Origin: CAVQEK01 sp963711495
Lineage (GTDB): Bacteria; Bacteroidota; Bacteroidia; Cytophagales; Cyclobacteriaceae
Direction: 5' to 3'
Assembly (NCBI GenBank): GCA_963711495.1
Contig: CAVQEK010000004.1
Span: forward strand, 682,001 to 746,000
Length of the DNA stretch: 64,000 nt
Shown here in pieces: positions 47,129 through 55,963 of the stretch. The notes below the pieces were generated by a model, which was given only the letters and a program-made list of their open reading frames with translations, was not told where the DNA came from and made no database searches. A program made the translations under genes and the position numbers. Every line of letters starts with the position of its first letter. The stretch's first letter is position 1.

Positions 47129-48718
47129 TTAAACACCCAGTAGCAATCTTGAAGGATCTTCTAGCAATTGTTTTACACGTACCAAAAAGCTTACGGATTC
47201 ACGACCGTCGATAACGCGGTGGTCATAGGATAATGCTACGTACATCATTGGTTGAATGACGATCTCTCCATTTTCAGCCATGGGTCGCTCCACAATGTTG
47301 TGCATTCCCAGAATAGCAGATTGCGGTGCGTTGATAATTGGCGTTGACATCATCGAACCGAAAATGCCGCCATTGGTAATAGTAAAAGTGCCACCTTGCA
47401 TTTCTTCAATACTCAATTTTCCATCACGTGCTTTGGTGGCCAGTTTCACAATTTCCTTTTCTATCTGGTCAAAAGACAATTTTTCAGCATTGCGAATGAC
47501 CGGAACCACTAAACCTCTCGGAGTGGAAACCGCAATTGAAATGTCACAGTAATTGTGGTAAACCAATTCTTCTCCGTCAATCATCGCGTTCACCGCTGGC
47601 CATTCATTTAGCGCCAGGCAACATGCCTTGGTGAAAAATGACATAAATCCCAGATTCACCTCATATTTCTCTTTGAATATATCCTTGTATTTTTTTCTGA
47701 TTTCCATAATTGGTTTCATGTTCACCTCATTAAACGTGGTGAGCATGGCCGTTTCATTCTTAGCAGCAACGAGCCTTCGGGAAATGGTTTTTCGCAAGGT
47801 GGTCATCTTCTCCCTTTTTTCAGGGCGTTCACCTTTCACAGGTGAAGATATTGACTGGCCATTTTCTAATGTTTTTTCTGCTTCATTTTCCCGCTTAGGT
47901 TCGGCTGGTTTTTGTGCCTTTTGGGCATCTTCAAGGGTAATCCGTCCATCAACCCCTGTTCCTTTCACCGCTTCAGGTTTTAAACCTTTTTCGGCCATTA
48001 ATTTAGCCGCCGCTGGAGAAGGGTGTCCCTGAGCATAATTGGTTCCTTTATCTTCCGGTGTTGGGACAGAGTTTTTTTCAGACGGCTCTGCTTGTTTTGC
48101 CGGTGCTGATCCACTGGTTTCTTCAATGGTACATATGAGTTCACCAATATTCAAAGTTTGCCCTTCTTTTACCTTGAGGTGCAAAATTCCCTGAGCTTCA
48201 GCAGTGAGTTCAAATGTGGCTTTATCCGATTCAATTTCTGCAATGGCTTCATCAAGCTCCACAAAATCCCCTTCTTTTTTGGTCCAGTTGGAAATCGTGA
48301 CTTCTGTAATCGATTCACCAACTTCGGGTATATGCATCTCCACTGTTTTTCCTGTTTTGACGGGAGATGATTTTGAGGATTCATTGCTATCAGTTTGCGG
48401 CCCGATGTCTTTTTTTTCAGGGCTGGATTCAATGTTCGTTTCATTATTGTCAGGGGCTTTTTCTGATGGCGATTTTTTCTGCCCATCCGGATCGATCAGA
48501 CATATGATTTGACCGATTTCCAGCGTATCCCCTTCATCAGCTTTATGTTTCAGGATTCCCGATGCTTCAGCATTCAGTTCAAAAGTTGCCTTGTCGGACT
48601 CCAATTCACATATCGGTTCATCCATTTCTACCATTTCACCATCCGCTTTCAACCATTGTCCGATGGTTACTTCTGTAATTGATTCCCCAACCGTGGGTAC
48701 TTTTACCTCAACACTCAT
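47129..48718 (-). CDS. sucB: 2-oxoglutarate dehydrogenase E2 (dihydrolipoyl succinyltransferase)
   Basis: The core of the complex transfers succinyl groups to CoA. It has 529 residues. Two lipoyl domains (about 1-80 and 125-200) both carry the lipoylation Lys in ELESDKATFEL or EIESDKATFEL; E. coli SucB has one. A subunit-binding domain follows (HPSPAAAKLMAEKGL, then GTGVDGRITLEDAQ). The catalytic domain ends with SYDHRVIDGRESVSFL, containing the active-site His. A Glu/Pro/Ser-rich linker joins the parts. It starts 20 bp after sucA. Confidence 0.96.
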   Translation of the reverse strand: MSVEVKVPTVGESITEVTIGQWLKADGEMVEMDEPICELESDKATFELNAEASGILKHKADEGDTLEIGQIICLIDPDGQKKSPSEKAPDNNETNIESSPEKKDIGPQTDSNESSKSSPVKTGKTVEMHIPEVGESITEVTISNWTKKEGDFVELDEAIAEIESDKATFELTAEAQGILHLKVKEGQTLNIGELICTIEETSGSAPAKQAEPSEKNSVPTPEDKGTNYAQGHPSPAAAKLMAEKGLKPEAVKGTGVDGRITLEDAQKAQKPAEPKRENEAEKTLENGQSISSPVKGERPEKREKMTTLRKTISRRLVAAKNETAMLTTFNEVNMKPIMEIRKKYKDIFKEKYEVNLGFMSFFTKACCLALNEWPAVNAMIDGEELVYHNYCDISIAVSTPRGLVVPVIRNAEKLSFDQIEKEIVKLATKARDGKLSIEEMQGGTFTITNGGIFGSMMSTPIINAPQSAILGMHNIVERPMAENGEIVIQPMMYVALSYDHRVIDGRESVSFLVRVKQLLEDPSRLLLGV

Positions 48719-48738
48719 TTTATATTGAAAAGATTAAA

Positions 48739-51483
48739 TTATGCAAATGCCTTGTCTACGATTTCCTGTTGCTCTTGCAGGTGAATTTTGCTATACCCTG
48801 TAGCCGGAGATGCACTGGGTTTCCTGAAAATACCTTCATGGATTTCCTGGCGATATTTCCTGAGAATATAGGTCCACGCCCCCATGTTTTCAGGCTCTTC
48901 CTGCACCCAAATGATCCGGGCCTTTTCTGGATATTTCTTCCTCAGATCACTCAATTGTTTTTCCGGCCAGGGAAAAAGTTGTTCAATACGAACTACTGCG
49001 ACATCCTTTTTTTTGCCTTTTTGTTGTTCATGCAACAGGTCGTAATAGATCTTACCTGAACAAAGCAGGATTTTTCTCACTTTTTTGGTGTCTGCATAGT
49101 CGTCATCGATGACTTCCTTAAAGCGGCCTTTTGTAAAATCCTCTATAGGGGAAACCACCTCGGGATGTCTTAACAGTGATTTCGGACTCATGACAATACA
49201 GGGTTTCCTGAAATTCCAGGCCAGTTGCCGTCTCAGGAGATGAAAGAAATTGGCAGGTTTGGTGACATCAGCGACGATCATGTTGAAGTCGGCGGCAAGC
49301 TCAAGGAATCTTTCCGGCCGGGCACTGGAATGCTCCGGACCCTGTCCTTCATAGCCGTGAGGAAGAAGCATCACCAGTCCATTCATGCGTTGCCATTTGG
49401 TACCGGCGCTGGTCACAAATTGATCGATGAGTACCTGGGCGCCATTGGCAAAATCACCAAACTGGGCTTCCCAGATCACCAGGGCATTGGGAGTAGCCAT
49501 GGCATAACCATATTCGAAACCCAAAACCCCGAGTTCGGATAACAGCGAATTATAGATCTTAAATTCTTCCTGGGTTTCGTCGATGTTGCAAAGAAAACAA
49601 TAAGGTTGATTGGTCTCTGCATCAAATACGATAGCATGACGATGAGAAAATGTCCCGCGTTTTACGTCCTGACCGGAGATACGCACTATTCTCTGTTCCA
49701 TCAACAATGTACCATAAGCCAGTAATTCGGCATCAGCCCAACTCAGGGTTTTCTTTTCAAAGAAGTTGCTTTTACGTTCTTTGATCAGTTTGTCAATTTG
49801 TTTGATCGGTTTAAACCCTTTTGGCAATCGGGTGAGTGCATTGCCAACTTTTTCGAGCATTTCTGCCGAAACTGCGGTATTGGGAGAGTGATCAAAATCA
49901 CCGGGTTTTGAGGGTGCCAGCATTTGCCATTCTTCTTCCACCTTTTGAGGCTGATAAGGCAAAGGTTTTTGTTTGACCTGATTTAAACGATCCTGAAGTA
50001 GGTTCCTAAACTCTTTGTCCATATTTTTTGCCAACTGGGCTTCCAGATCGCCATGGTCAATCAATTGTTTTGAATATACCTCCCGGGGATTGGGATGTTT
50101 TGCAATGATATTGTACAATTTAGGCTGTGTGAATTTCGGCTCATCACTTTCATTGTGGCCATGACGCCTGTAACACAACAGGTCTATAAAAATATCTTTA
50201 CCAAATTTCTGCCTGAATTCCACGGCAATTTTGGCACAGAAATTTACCGCCTCTGCATTGTCGCCATTTACATGAAGGATCGGTGCATCAACGATTTTTC
50301 CGATATCTGTACAGTAAATGCTGGAGCGTGCATCATCATAATCCGTGGTGAATCCCATTTGGTTGTTGATTACAAAATGGATGGTACCGCCAACAGTATA
50401 CCCCGGTAAATTTGCCATTTGGGTGATTTCATAGATGATGCCCTGCCCGGCTACCGCAGCGTCGCCATGGATTAAAACAGGCATCGCCATTTTCAGATTT
50501 CCTTTATATTCATCATCTATCTGGGCGCGGGTATAACCCAGAACCACTGGATCGACGGCTTCCAGGTGCGATGGATTTGGCGCAAGTTTCAGGTACATTT
50601 CTTTGCCCTTATCATCGACGAATTTGCTGGAATATCCCAGGTGATATTTTACGTCGCCATAGCCCATGGTCATATCCGGAACTGTAGTGCCTTCGAATTC
50701 ACTAAAAATTTCTTCGTAGGTCTTACCCATTATATTGGCCAAAACATTGAGTCTTCCTCGATGTGCCATTCCTATGATCACCTCTTCAACGTTGTCTTGG
50801 GCAGCGTACCGGATCATTTTGTCCAGTGCAGGAATGGTGTTTTCTCCTCCTTCCAGCGAAAATCGTTTCTGACCAATATATTTGGTGTGCAGAAAATTTT
50901 CAAAAACCACCGCTTCATTTAATTTGGAGAGTACCCGCCGTTTTTCTTCTATGGGAGGATTAAAATGAAGAAATTCCTGTTCGGCTTTTTCCTTGAACCA
51001 ATCTATTACTTCATGATCCCTGATGTGCATATATTCAAAGCCGATCGGACCCAGGTAAACGGTTTTTAGGGTATCGACAATATTCTTGAGTTTTGTTTTG
51101 CCCAGCCCAATGGCGTGTCCTACTTCAAATTCGTATTCTTTATCCAGATCCTCTTCGGTTAATCCAAAATCGGTCAACTCCAGGCGTACTTTATGTTTTC
51201 TGCGCGGCCTGACAGGGTTTGTGTCTGATTTGAGATGGCCACGGGTTCGATAGGCATGGATCAGGTTACGAACGCCAAGTTCTTTTAACGAGATGAAATC
51301 ACCAACGACTTCAGTGGCATGACCGTTTTTCCCATTGTGTTTGAATTCCAGTCCCGAAAATTCAAAGCCTTCAAAAAAACGGCGCCAACTGATATCGACT
51401 GATTCCGGATCTTGCTGGAATTTTTTATACAACTCGTCGATGTAGCTAACATCTGCGTTGGATATATAAGAATATTGGTCCAT
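48739..51483 (-). CDS. sucA: 2-oxoglutarate dehydrogenase E1
   Basis: This thiamine-diphosphate enzyme decarboxylates 2-oxoglutarate in the TCA cycle. It has 914 residues. The N-terminal E2-binding segment YISNADVSYIDELYKKFQ and WRRFFEGFEF are family features. The ThDP site includes GDAAVAGQG and HVNGDNAEAV, and the conserved GMAHRGRLNVLAN is present. C-terminal marks include SSARPERFLEL and VRIEQLFPWP. It is first in sucA-sucB-lpdA and has a -7 box and an inverted repeat upstream. Confidence 0.98.
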   Translation of the reverse strand: MDQYSYISNADVSYIDELYKKFQQDPESVDISWRRFFEGFEFSGLEFKHNGKNGHATEVVGDFISLKELGVRNLIHAYRTRGHLKSDTNPVRPRRKHKVRLELTDFGLTEEDLDKEYEFEVGHAIGLGKTKLKNIVDTLKTVYLGPIGFEYMHIRDHEVIDWFKEKAEQEFLHFNPPIEEKRRVLSKLNEAVVFENFLHTKYIGQKRFSLEGGENTIPALDKMIRYAAQDNVEEVIIGMAHRGRLNVLANIMGKTYEEIFSEFEGTTVPDMTMGYGDVKYHLGYSSKFVDDKGKEMYLKLAPNPSHLEAVDPVVLGYTRAQIDDEYKGNLKMAMPVLIHGDAAVAGQGIIYEITQMANLPGYTVGGTIHFVINNQMGFTTDYDDARSSIYCTDIGKIVDAPILHVNGDNAEAVNFCAKIAVEFRQKFGKDIFIDLLCYRRHGHNESDEPKFTQPKLYNIIAKHPNPREVYSKQLIDHGDLEAQLAKNMDKEFRNLLQDRLNQVKQKPLPYQPQKVEEEWQMLAPSKPGDFDHSPNTAVSAEMLEKVGNALTRLPKGFKPIKQIDKLIKERKSNFFEKKTLSWADAELLAYGTLLMEQRIVRISGQDVKRGTFSHRHAIVFDAETNQPYCFLCNIDETQEEFKIYNSLLSELGVLGFEYGYAMATPNALVIWEAQFGDFANGAQVLIDQFVTSAGTKWQRMNGLVMLLPHGYEGQGPEHSSARPERFLELAADFNMIVADVTKPANFFHLLRRQLAWNFRKPCIVMSPKSLLRHPEVVSPIEDFTKGRFKEVIDDDYADTKKVRKILLCSGKIYYDLLHEQQKGKKKDVAVVRIEQLFPWPEKQLSDLRKKYPEKARIIWVQEEPENMGAWTYILRKYRQEIHEGIFRKPSASPATGYSKIHLQEQQEIVDKAFA

Positions 51484-51508
51484 GTGGTGTATTTGGGGTT
51501 AATTATGT

Positions 51509-51516
51509 CAAAGGTA
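51509..51516 (-). promoter_or_regulatory. -7 box for sucA-sucB-lpdA
   Basis: TACCTTTG on the minus strand (complement of 51509-51516) fits TAnnTTTG and lies 25 nt before the sucA ATG. Confidence 0.55.
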
Positions 51517-51523
51517 TAAATAA

Positions 51524-51546
51524 ATGCAATTGATTATAAATTGCAT
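51524..51546. repeat. Inverted repeat in the -33 region of the sucA promoter
   Basis: ATGCAATT (51524-51531) and AATTGCAT (51539-51546) are perfect 8-bp arms with a 7-nt spacer. The repeat covers the place where the -33 element should lie. It is a candidate operator for control of the 2-oxoglutarate dehydrogenase operon. Confidence 0.5.
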
Positions 51547-51723
51547 AAACGCATATACGATTATATTATATTTCAACGGATGATGGCGCATTTTGATGGG
51601 AGTATTTTGAAGATAGATCATCTTTAACGACACATAATAATTTAAATTACCGAATATGCATGATCACTGCCACTATTTTTTGTTGTAATTGCCGAATGTT
51701 CATATAGAAAACAAATTATTCTA
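51547..51723. other. Intergenic spacer between sucA and rpsP
   Basis: Together with the flanking promoter sites it makes a 323-bp gap between divergent genes. It is AT-rich. Apart from the sucA and rpsP promoter elements I see no frame, tRNA or hairpin with a T-run. Confidence 0.5.
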
Positions 51724-51756
51724 TTTGATGATTTTAAAATAAATCTCCTATCTTTG
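51724..51756 (+). promoter_or_regulatory. Promoter of rpsP-rimM-trmD
   Basis: TTTG (51724-51727) is followed after 21 nt by TATCTTTG (51749-51756). This matches the Bacteroidota consensus with slightly long spacing. Nineteen bases from TATC onward match the rplS promoter except for one base. Confidence 0.75.
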
Positions 51757-51806
51757 CACTCCATTTTAATTTCGGACGAGTTCCACATGTATAAATTTAA
51801 TATTAA

Positions 51807-52649
51807 ATGGCAGTAAAAATCAGATTAACGCGTCGAGGACGCAAAAAGCTGGCGAGATTTGACTTGGTCATCGCAGACGCCAGATCACCACGAGATGGTC
51901 GATTTATTGAAAAGATCGGTACTTACAATCCGATGACCAACCCAGCCACAATTGTCTTAGACGACGAAAAGGCATTGGATTGGTTGATCAAAGGAGCGCA
52001 ACCAACCGATACGGCACGCAGAATACTTTCTTATCGTGGATTGTTAATGAAAAAACATTTACAGATAGGTGTGTTGAAAGGTGCTATCAGCCAGGAAGAA
52101 GCTGACAACCGCTTCGAGGAATGGAAAAAGACGAAGGAAGAAAAAATTGCCGGGAAAGTAGATTCACTCGCCAAGCAAAAAGCTGACGCTGAAAAAGCGC
52201 GACTTGAAGCAGAAAGGAAAGTTAAAGAAGCCAAAGCGGAAGCAGTCAGGAAAAAACAGGTTGTAGAAGAACCGGTTGCTGAGGTATCTGAAGAAACGGC
52301 AGGAGCAGTGGACCGGGAGGTTGAAGAAACCGCTACGGAAACAGCTGAAGCTACTGTCGAAGAAACTGAAGTTCCAGAGACCCCGAAGGCTGAACAAACC
52401 AGTGAAGAAGTTGAGGTGCCAGCAGCAGAAAATGCCAAGGAAGAAATTGCCGAAGAACCGAAAGTTGAAGAGGCAAAGGCCGAAGCAACGCAAGCCACTA
52501 ACACTGAAGATGCCAAAGAAACCAAGGATGAAGTGGTAGAAACGCCCAAGGCTGAAGAAACTAAAGTCGAAGAAGCTGAAACCGCCAAAGAAGAAAAAAC
52601 AGATGATTCATCATCTGAGGAATCTGAATCTGAGGAGGAAAAGAAATAA
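51807..52649 (+). CDS. rpsP: Ribosomal protein S16 with long acidic/Ala-rich C-terminal tail
   Basis: This 30S protein is needed for 16S rRNA folding. The S16 domain is residues 1-80 (MAVKIRLTRRGRKKLARFDL, then IGTYNP and DWLIKGAQPTDTARRIL). The total length is 280 against about 80-90 in E. coli. Residues 90-155 form a charged Lys/Glu helix, probably coiled coil. Residues 155-280 are Glu/Ala/Thr/Val low complexity with recurring PKAEET or KVEEA units and end EESESEEEKK. Shorter tails are common in Bacteroidota S16. The frame continues cleanly and rimM follows by 13 bp, so this is not a fusion or frameshift. Confidence 0.95.
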   Translation: MAVKIRLTRRGRKKLARFDLVIADARSPRDGRFIEKIGTYNPMTNPATIVLDDEKALDWLIKGAQPTDTARRILSYRGLLMKKHLQIGVLKGAISQEEADNRFEEWKKTKEEKIAGKVDSLAKQKADAEKARLEAERKVKEAKAEAVRKKQVVEEPVAEVSEETAGAVDREVEETATETAEATVEETEVPETPKAEQTSEEVEVPAAENAKEEIAEEPKVEEAKAEATQATNTEDAKETKDEVVETPKAEETKVEEAETAKEEKTDDSSSEESESEEEKK

Positions 52650-52662
52650 ATAATGTCTGCCC

Positions 52663-53190
52663 ATGAAGCATGAAGATTGCTTTCAGTGGGGATATATTAT
52701 TGGTCCGCATGGCATAAAAGGTGCACTCAATATTCTGATGGATGTTGACGAACCTGAGAAATATATGGATTTGGAATCAGTTTTGGTTGAAATAGACCAA
52801 AATTTGATTCCTTTTTTTATATCCCGACTGGAAATAAAGGATAAAAAATCCATTCTGATACTTCAGGGTGTGGAAAATTGGGAAAGCGCCAATAACCTGA
52901 AGTCTTGCCGGTTATTTTTACCGCTTCACTTATTGCCCAGGCTGGGAAAAGACCAATTCTATTATCACGATATCATTGGTTTCGCTGTTGTTGACATTGA
53001 ATTAGGCAAACTCGGTACTGTGACTGCTGTTTATTCCAAATCAGGCCAGGATCTTATTGCGATGACTTACCAGCATAAAGAGGTATTGATACCAGTGACT
53101 GACAATATTGTGAAATCGTCTGATTCGGAATTGCGTGAGTTGAATGTGGCACTACCCAATGGTCTGCTTGAAATCTATTTAAATCCCTGA
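52663..53190 (+). CDS. rimM: Ribosome maturation factor RimM
   Basis: It binds S19 and assists maturation of the 30S head. It has 175 residues. The N-terminal barrel begins GYIIGPHGIKGALNI, the family motif. The PRC-barrel follows at about 100-170, with FYYHDIIGFAVVD and VLIPVTDNIVK. It lies between rpsP and trmD, the usual operon order. Confidence 0.95.
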   Translation: MKHEDCFQWGYIIGPHGIKGALNILMDVDEPEKYMDLESVLVEIDQNLIPFFISRLEIKDKKSILILQGVENWESANNLKSCRLFLPLHLLPRLGKDQFYYHDIIGFAVVDIELGKLGTVTAVYSKSGQDLIAMTYQHKEVLIPVTDNIVKSSDSELRELNVALPNGLLEIYLNP

Positions 53191-53192
53191 TC

Positions 53193-53867
53193 ATGCGTAT
53201 AGATATCGTTACTTGTTTGCCAAAATTGTTAGAAAGTCCTTTTGAACATTCTATCTTAAAACGGGCTCAGGATAAAGGATTGGTTCAGGTAAATGTGCAT
53301 GATCTGCGAGATTATACGGAGCGTAAATACCGACAGATTGATGATTACGCCTATGGAGGAGGAGCTGGAATGGTGATGATGATCGAGCCAATTGATCGTT
53401 GTCTTTCTTCATTGAAGAAAGTCAATGCATACGATGATATTATATATCTGAGTCCTGACGGTGAATTGCTGGACCAACCGTTGGCGAACAGGCTGTCCCT
53501 CAATAAAAATATGATATTTCTTTGCGGACATTACAAAGGAGTGGATGAACGTGTGCGGGAACACCTCATTACCCGAGAAATCAGCATTGGCAATTATGTG
53601 CTATCCGGAGGTGAATTGGCGGCCGCTGTTTTAGCGGATGCCGTAGTCCGGTTAATTCCGGGAGTGTTGTCAGATGAAACTTCGGCACTTAGTGATTCAT
53701 TTCAGGATAATTTGCTGGCGCCACCAGTATATACTCGTCCCGTGGAATATAACGGTTGGAAAGTGCCTGAAATATTATTGTCTGGTCATACGGCTAAAAT
53801 CGAAGCATGGAGGCATGAACAGGCCTTGATACGCACGAAATTACGCCGACCCAAGTTGCTTGATTAA
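53193..53867 (+). CDS. trmD: tRNA (guanine-N1)-methyltransferase
   Basis: It methylates G37 next to the anticodon using S-adenosylmethionine and prevents frameshifting. It has 224 residues. It starts MRIDIVTCLPKLLESPFEHS. The trefoil-knot SAM site shows YGGGAGMVM, FLCGHYKGVDERV and ISIGNYVLSGGELAA. The start is 2 bp after the rimM stop, so translation is probably coupled. Confidence 0.97.
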   Translation: MRIDIVTCLPKLLESPFEHSILKRAQDKGLVQVNVHDLRDYTERKYRQIDDYAYGGGAGMVMMIEPIDRCLSSLKKVNAYDDIIYLSPDGELLDQPLANRLSLNKNMIFLCGHYKGVDERVREHLITREISIGNYVLSGGELAAAVLADAVVRLIPGVLSDETSALSDSFQDNLLAPPVYTRPVEYNGWKVPEILLSGHTAKIEAWRHEQALIRTKLRRPKLLD

Positions 53868-53916
53868 AACCTGCCAATATTTTAATATCCGGTTACGTAA
53901 TAATAAAATTAATGGC

Positions 53917-53924
53917 TATATTTG
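53917..53924 (+). promoter_or_regulatory. -7 box of the rplS promoter
   Basis: TATATTTG fits TAnnTTTG, 38 nt before rplS. The 11 bases that follow are identical to those after the rpsP -7 box. Confidence 0.65.
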
Positions 53925-53962
53925 CACTCCATTTTCGGTAGCTGAATAAAAATACCAAAGTC

Positions 53963-54322
53963 ATGAACGACATATTATTAAAAGAAATTCAACAGGAAAA
54001 CAGTGAAATGAGGGCTAAATATCCGGTATTTAAAGCGGGTGATACCATTAATGTAGCTTTGAAGATCCGGGAAGGAAATAAGGAACGGATCCAGAATTTT
54101 CAGGGCACTGTTATCCAAAGGAGAAATTTAAGCTCCAACGGAGAGACTTTTACTATAAGAAAAGTATCAAATGGTGTGGGAGTGGAGAGGATCTTACCTA
54201 TTTTAAGCCCAAATATTGAAAGCATTACAATCGTTCGAAAAGGAAAGGTACGACGCGCAAGACTGTTCTATTTGAGGGGACGTCAGGGTAAATCGGCAAG
54301 GATTAAAGAAAAGTTATCTTAA
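53963..54322 (+). CDS. rplS: Ribosomal protein L19
   Basis: This 50S protein lies at the subunit interface. It has 119 residues, normal size. The conserved segments are FKAGDTINVALKIREGNKER, FQGTVIQRRN, FTIRKVSNGVGVER and KGKVRRARLFYLRGRQGKSA. It has its own promoter although it also lies 95 bp after trmD, so it may be made independently of rpsP-rimM-trmD. A strong terminator follows. Confidence 0.98.
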   Translation: MNDILLKEIQQENSEMRAKYPVFKAGDTINVALKIREGNKERIQNFQGTVIQRRNLSSNGETFTIRKVSNGVGVERILPILSPNIESITIVRKGKVRRARLFYLRGRQGKSARIKEKLS

Positions 54323-54341
54323 CAAAATAAAATCTACTTTG

Positions 54342-54368
54342 AAGCCAACCCAAAAGGTTGGCTTTTTT
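54342..54368 (+). terminator. Intrinsic terminator after rplS
   Basis: AAGCCAACC (54342-54350) and GGTTGGCTT (54356-54364) form a perfect 9-bp stem with a CAAAA loop, followed by further T to 54368. It ends the ribosomal protein operon. Confidence 0.92.
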
Positions 54369-54381
54369 GTTGTATAGGTGC

Positions 54382-54389
54382 TAAGTTTG
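54382..54389 (+). promoter_or_regulatory. -7 box for dapF
   Basis: TAAGTTTG fits TAnnTTTG. It ends 1 nt before an in-frame ATG at 54391, which could not then be part of the mRNA, and 19 nt before the next ATG at 54409. This supports the later start. Confidence 0.45.
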
Positions 54390-54408
54390 GATGAATATTT
54401 TTAACAAG

Positions 54409-55188
54409 ATGGAAAGCATTCATTTTTATAAATATCAGGGAACGGGCAACGATTTTATTATGATCGATGACCGCAAGCAGCAATTCAATGAAAATAATGA
54501 AGTACTAATTGCGCATCTGTGTGACCGAAGGTTTGGTGTTGGGGCCGATGGTTTAATATTACTAAGACGGCATGCTGAGACTGATTTCGAAATGATCTAT
54601 TTCAATGCGGATGGCAGGCTTGCCAGTCTTTGCGGCAACGGCAGCAGATGTGCGGTGCATTTTGCCAATTTTCTGGGAATTATCGATGAAAAGACCACAT
54701 TTAAAACAGTAGAAGGCAATCTTGACGCTTATATTCTTTATGGTCTCATTCATTTGCGTATGCCGGATGTAGTAAATATCCAAATGACTGGTGACCATTT
54801 TTTAATTAAAACCGGATCTCCGCATTACATTTGTTTTGTGGATGAAATTGAAAATCTTAACGTATACGAACAAGGAAGGGAAATCCGATACAGCAAACCA
54901 TTTGCCAAAGAAGGCATCAATGTAAATTTTGTAAAGCCAATTTCCGACAGTGAAATTTTTGTGAGGACTTACGAACGCGGTGTTGAAGATGAAACTTTAT
55001 CGTGTGGTACCGGAGTCACTGCTTCTGCCATTGCATACAGCCTGAAAAATGCGAAATCACCAGTGAACATTAAAACACCCGGAGGGGATCTTCAGATCAG
55101 TTTTCGCAAAATGAATGATCAAAAGTTTACGGACATTTATTTAATTGGCCCGGCTCAACAAGTGTTTGAAGGAACGATCTTGGTTTGA
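54409..55188 (+). CDS. dapF: Diaminopimelate epimerase
   Basis: It converts LL- to meso-diaminopimelate for lysine and peptidoglycan. About 259 residues from the preferred start MESIHFYKYQGTGNDFIMID; an in-frame ATG at 54391 adds six residues but sits on the likely promoter. The two catalytic cysteines are in LCGNGSRCA and SCGTGVTAS. The remaining family marks (FNADGR, ERGVEDETL) are present. It stands alone after the rplS terminator. Confidence 0.95.
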   Translation: MESIHFYKYQGTGNDFIMIDDRKQQFNENNEVLIAHLCDRRFGVGADGLILLRRHAETDFEMIYFNADGRLASLCGNGSRCAVHFANFLGIIDEKTTFKTVEGNLDAYILYGLIHLRMPDVVNIQMTGDHFLIKTGSPHYICFVDEIENLNVYEQGREIRYSKPFAKEGINVNFVKPISDSEIFVRTYERGVEDETLSCGTGVTASAIAYSLKNAKSPVNIKTPGGDLQISFRKMNDQKFTDIYLIGPAQQVFEGTILV

Positions 55189-55305
55189 TTAGAGGATGGC
55201 TAACCTGTGTAATGGTAAACTGTTCAAGCTGAAGTAAAAGCGTTGATTAAATACACTTAATCCAGTGTTTGGACCAGGAATATCCTGTGCATATCAGGAA
55301 AATAT

Positions 55306-55878
55306 TCAGGAAGCTTTCATGAATTGAATACCCCGGTATTTATATACTTTTAATTCGAAAAATTCATTTAGAAAATATTTCAAGCGCCGCCCCGCCAATT
55401 GTGCCACGCGATCCTGCGTGTGAAATACCCCGATATCAAGTACGGCACGAATAAAAAACCTGTTGGAACAGAAAGAGTGGATATTTTGCATGAAATATTC
55501 TTCCCAATCGGCAGCGTATTTTTCATAATGAGACCGCCCGTCAAATAAAAATTGTAATTGCACTTCACCATATTTGAACCGGTAAATGGTGGCGAGATCA
55601 AAATAAAATTCCTCGAAAGGTTCAAAAGGGAATGGCTTGCTGTTTTTAATTTTTAGGATAATGTCATCTATAAGTCCAAGTGGATTATAATGACGGAGAT
55701 AGTACTTTTTAACAAAGGTGACGAGTTCAATGAGCAATTCTTCCTTGTTGGACGATTGCACACTTTTGAGGATATAATTTTTATCGTCTGGGAATAACTT
55801 TCGTTGCATCCATTCAAAACGGTTGTACAAAGATATAAAAAAATAAAAATTATTCAGCTTTCGGCTTCTTTGATGCAA
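55306..55878 (-). CDS. Unknown protein, 190 residues
   Basis: No family recognised. It is rich in Phe, Tyr and basic residues with no signal peptide or membrane helix. The middle contains FEEFYFDLATIYRFKYGE and the C-terminal part RRLKYFLNEFFELKVYKYRG. The first 23 residues may not be translated: the Met at residue 24 (MQRKLFPDDKNY, start 55809) is a plausible alternative. It precedes valS downstream-to-upstream by about 85 bp on the opposite reading side of dapF. Cytoplasmic. Confidence 0.6.
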   Translation of the reverse strand: MHQRSRKLNNFYFFISLYNRFEWMQRKLFPDDKNYILKSVQSSNKEELLIELVTFVKKYYLRHYNPLGLIDDIILKIKNSKPFPFEPFEEFYFDLATIYRFKYGEVQLQFLFDGRSHYEKYAADWEEYFMQNIHSFCSNRFFIRAVLDIGVFHTQDRVAQLAGRRLKYFLNEFFELKVYKYRGIQFMKAS

Positions 55879-55963
55879 AGTTTATTGACTGGAAGTCTAA
55901 AACCGAATTTTCACTTTTCCTCCGGAGATTATCCAAATTAAAAAAAGACGATCCAATTATTTC

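Noticed and set aside
52031..52588. 185-codon Ser/Ala-rich minus-strand frame opposite the S16 tail
   Set aside because: A Glu/Ala/Lys-rich repeat on one strand automatically gives a Ser/Phe/Ala-rich open frame on the other.
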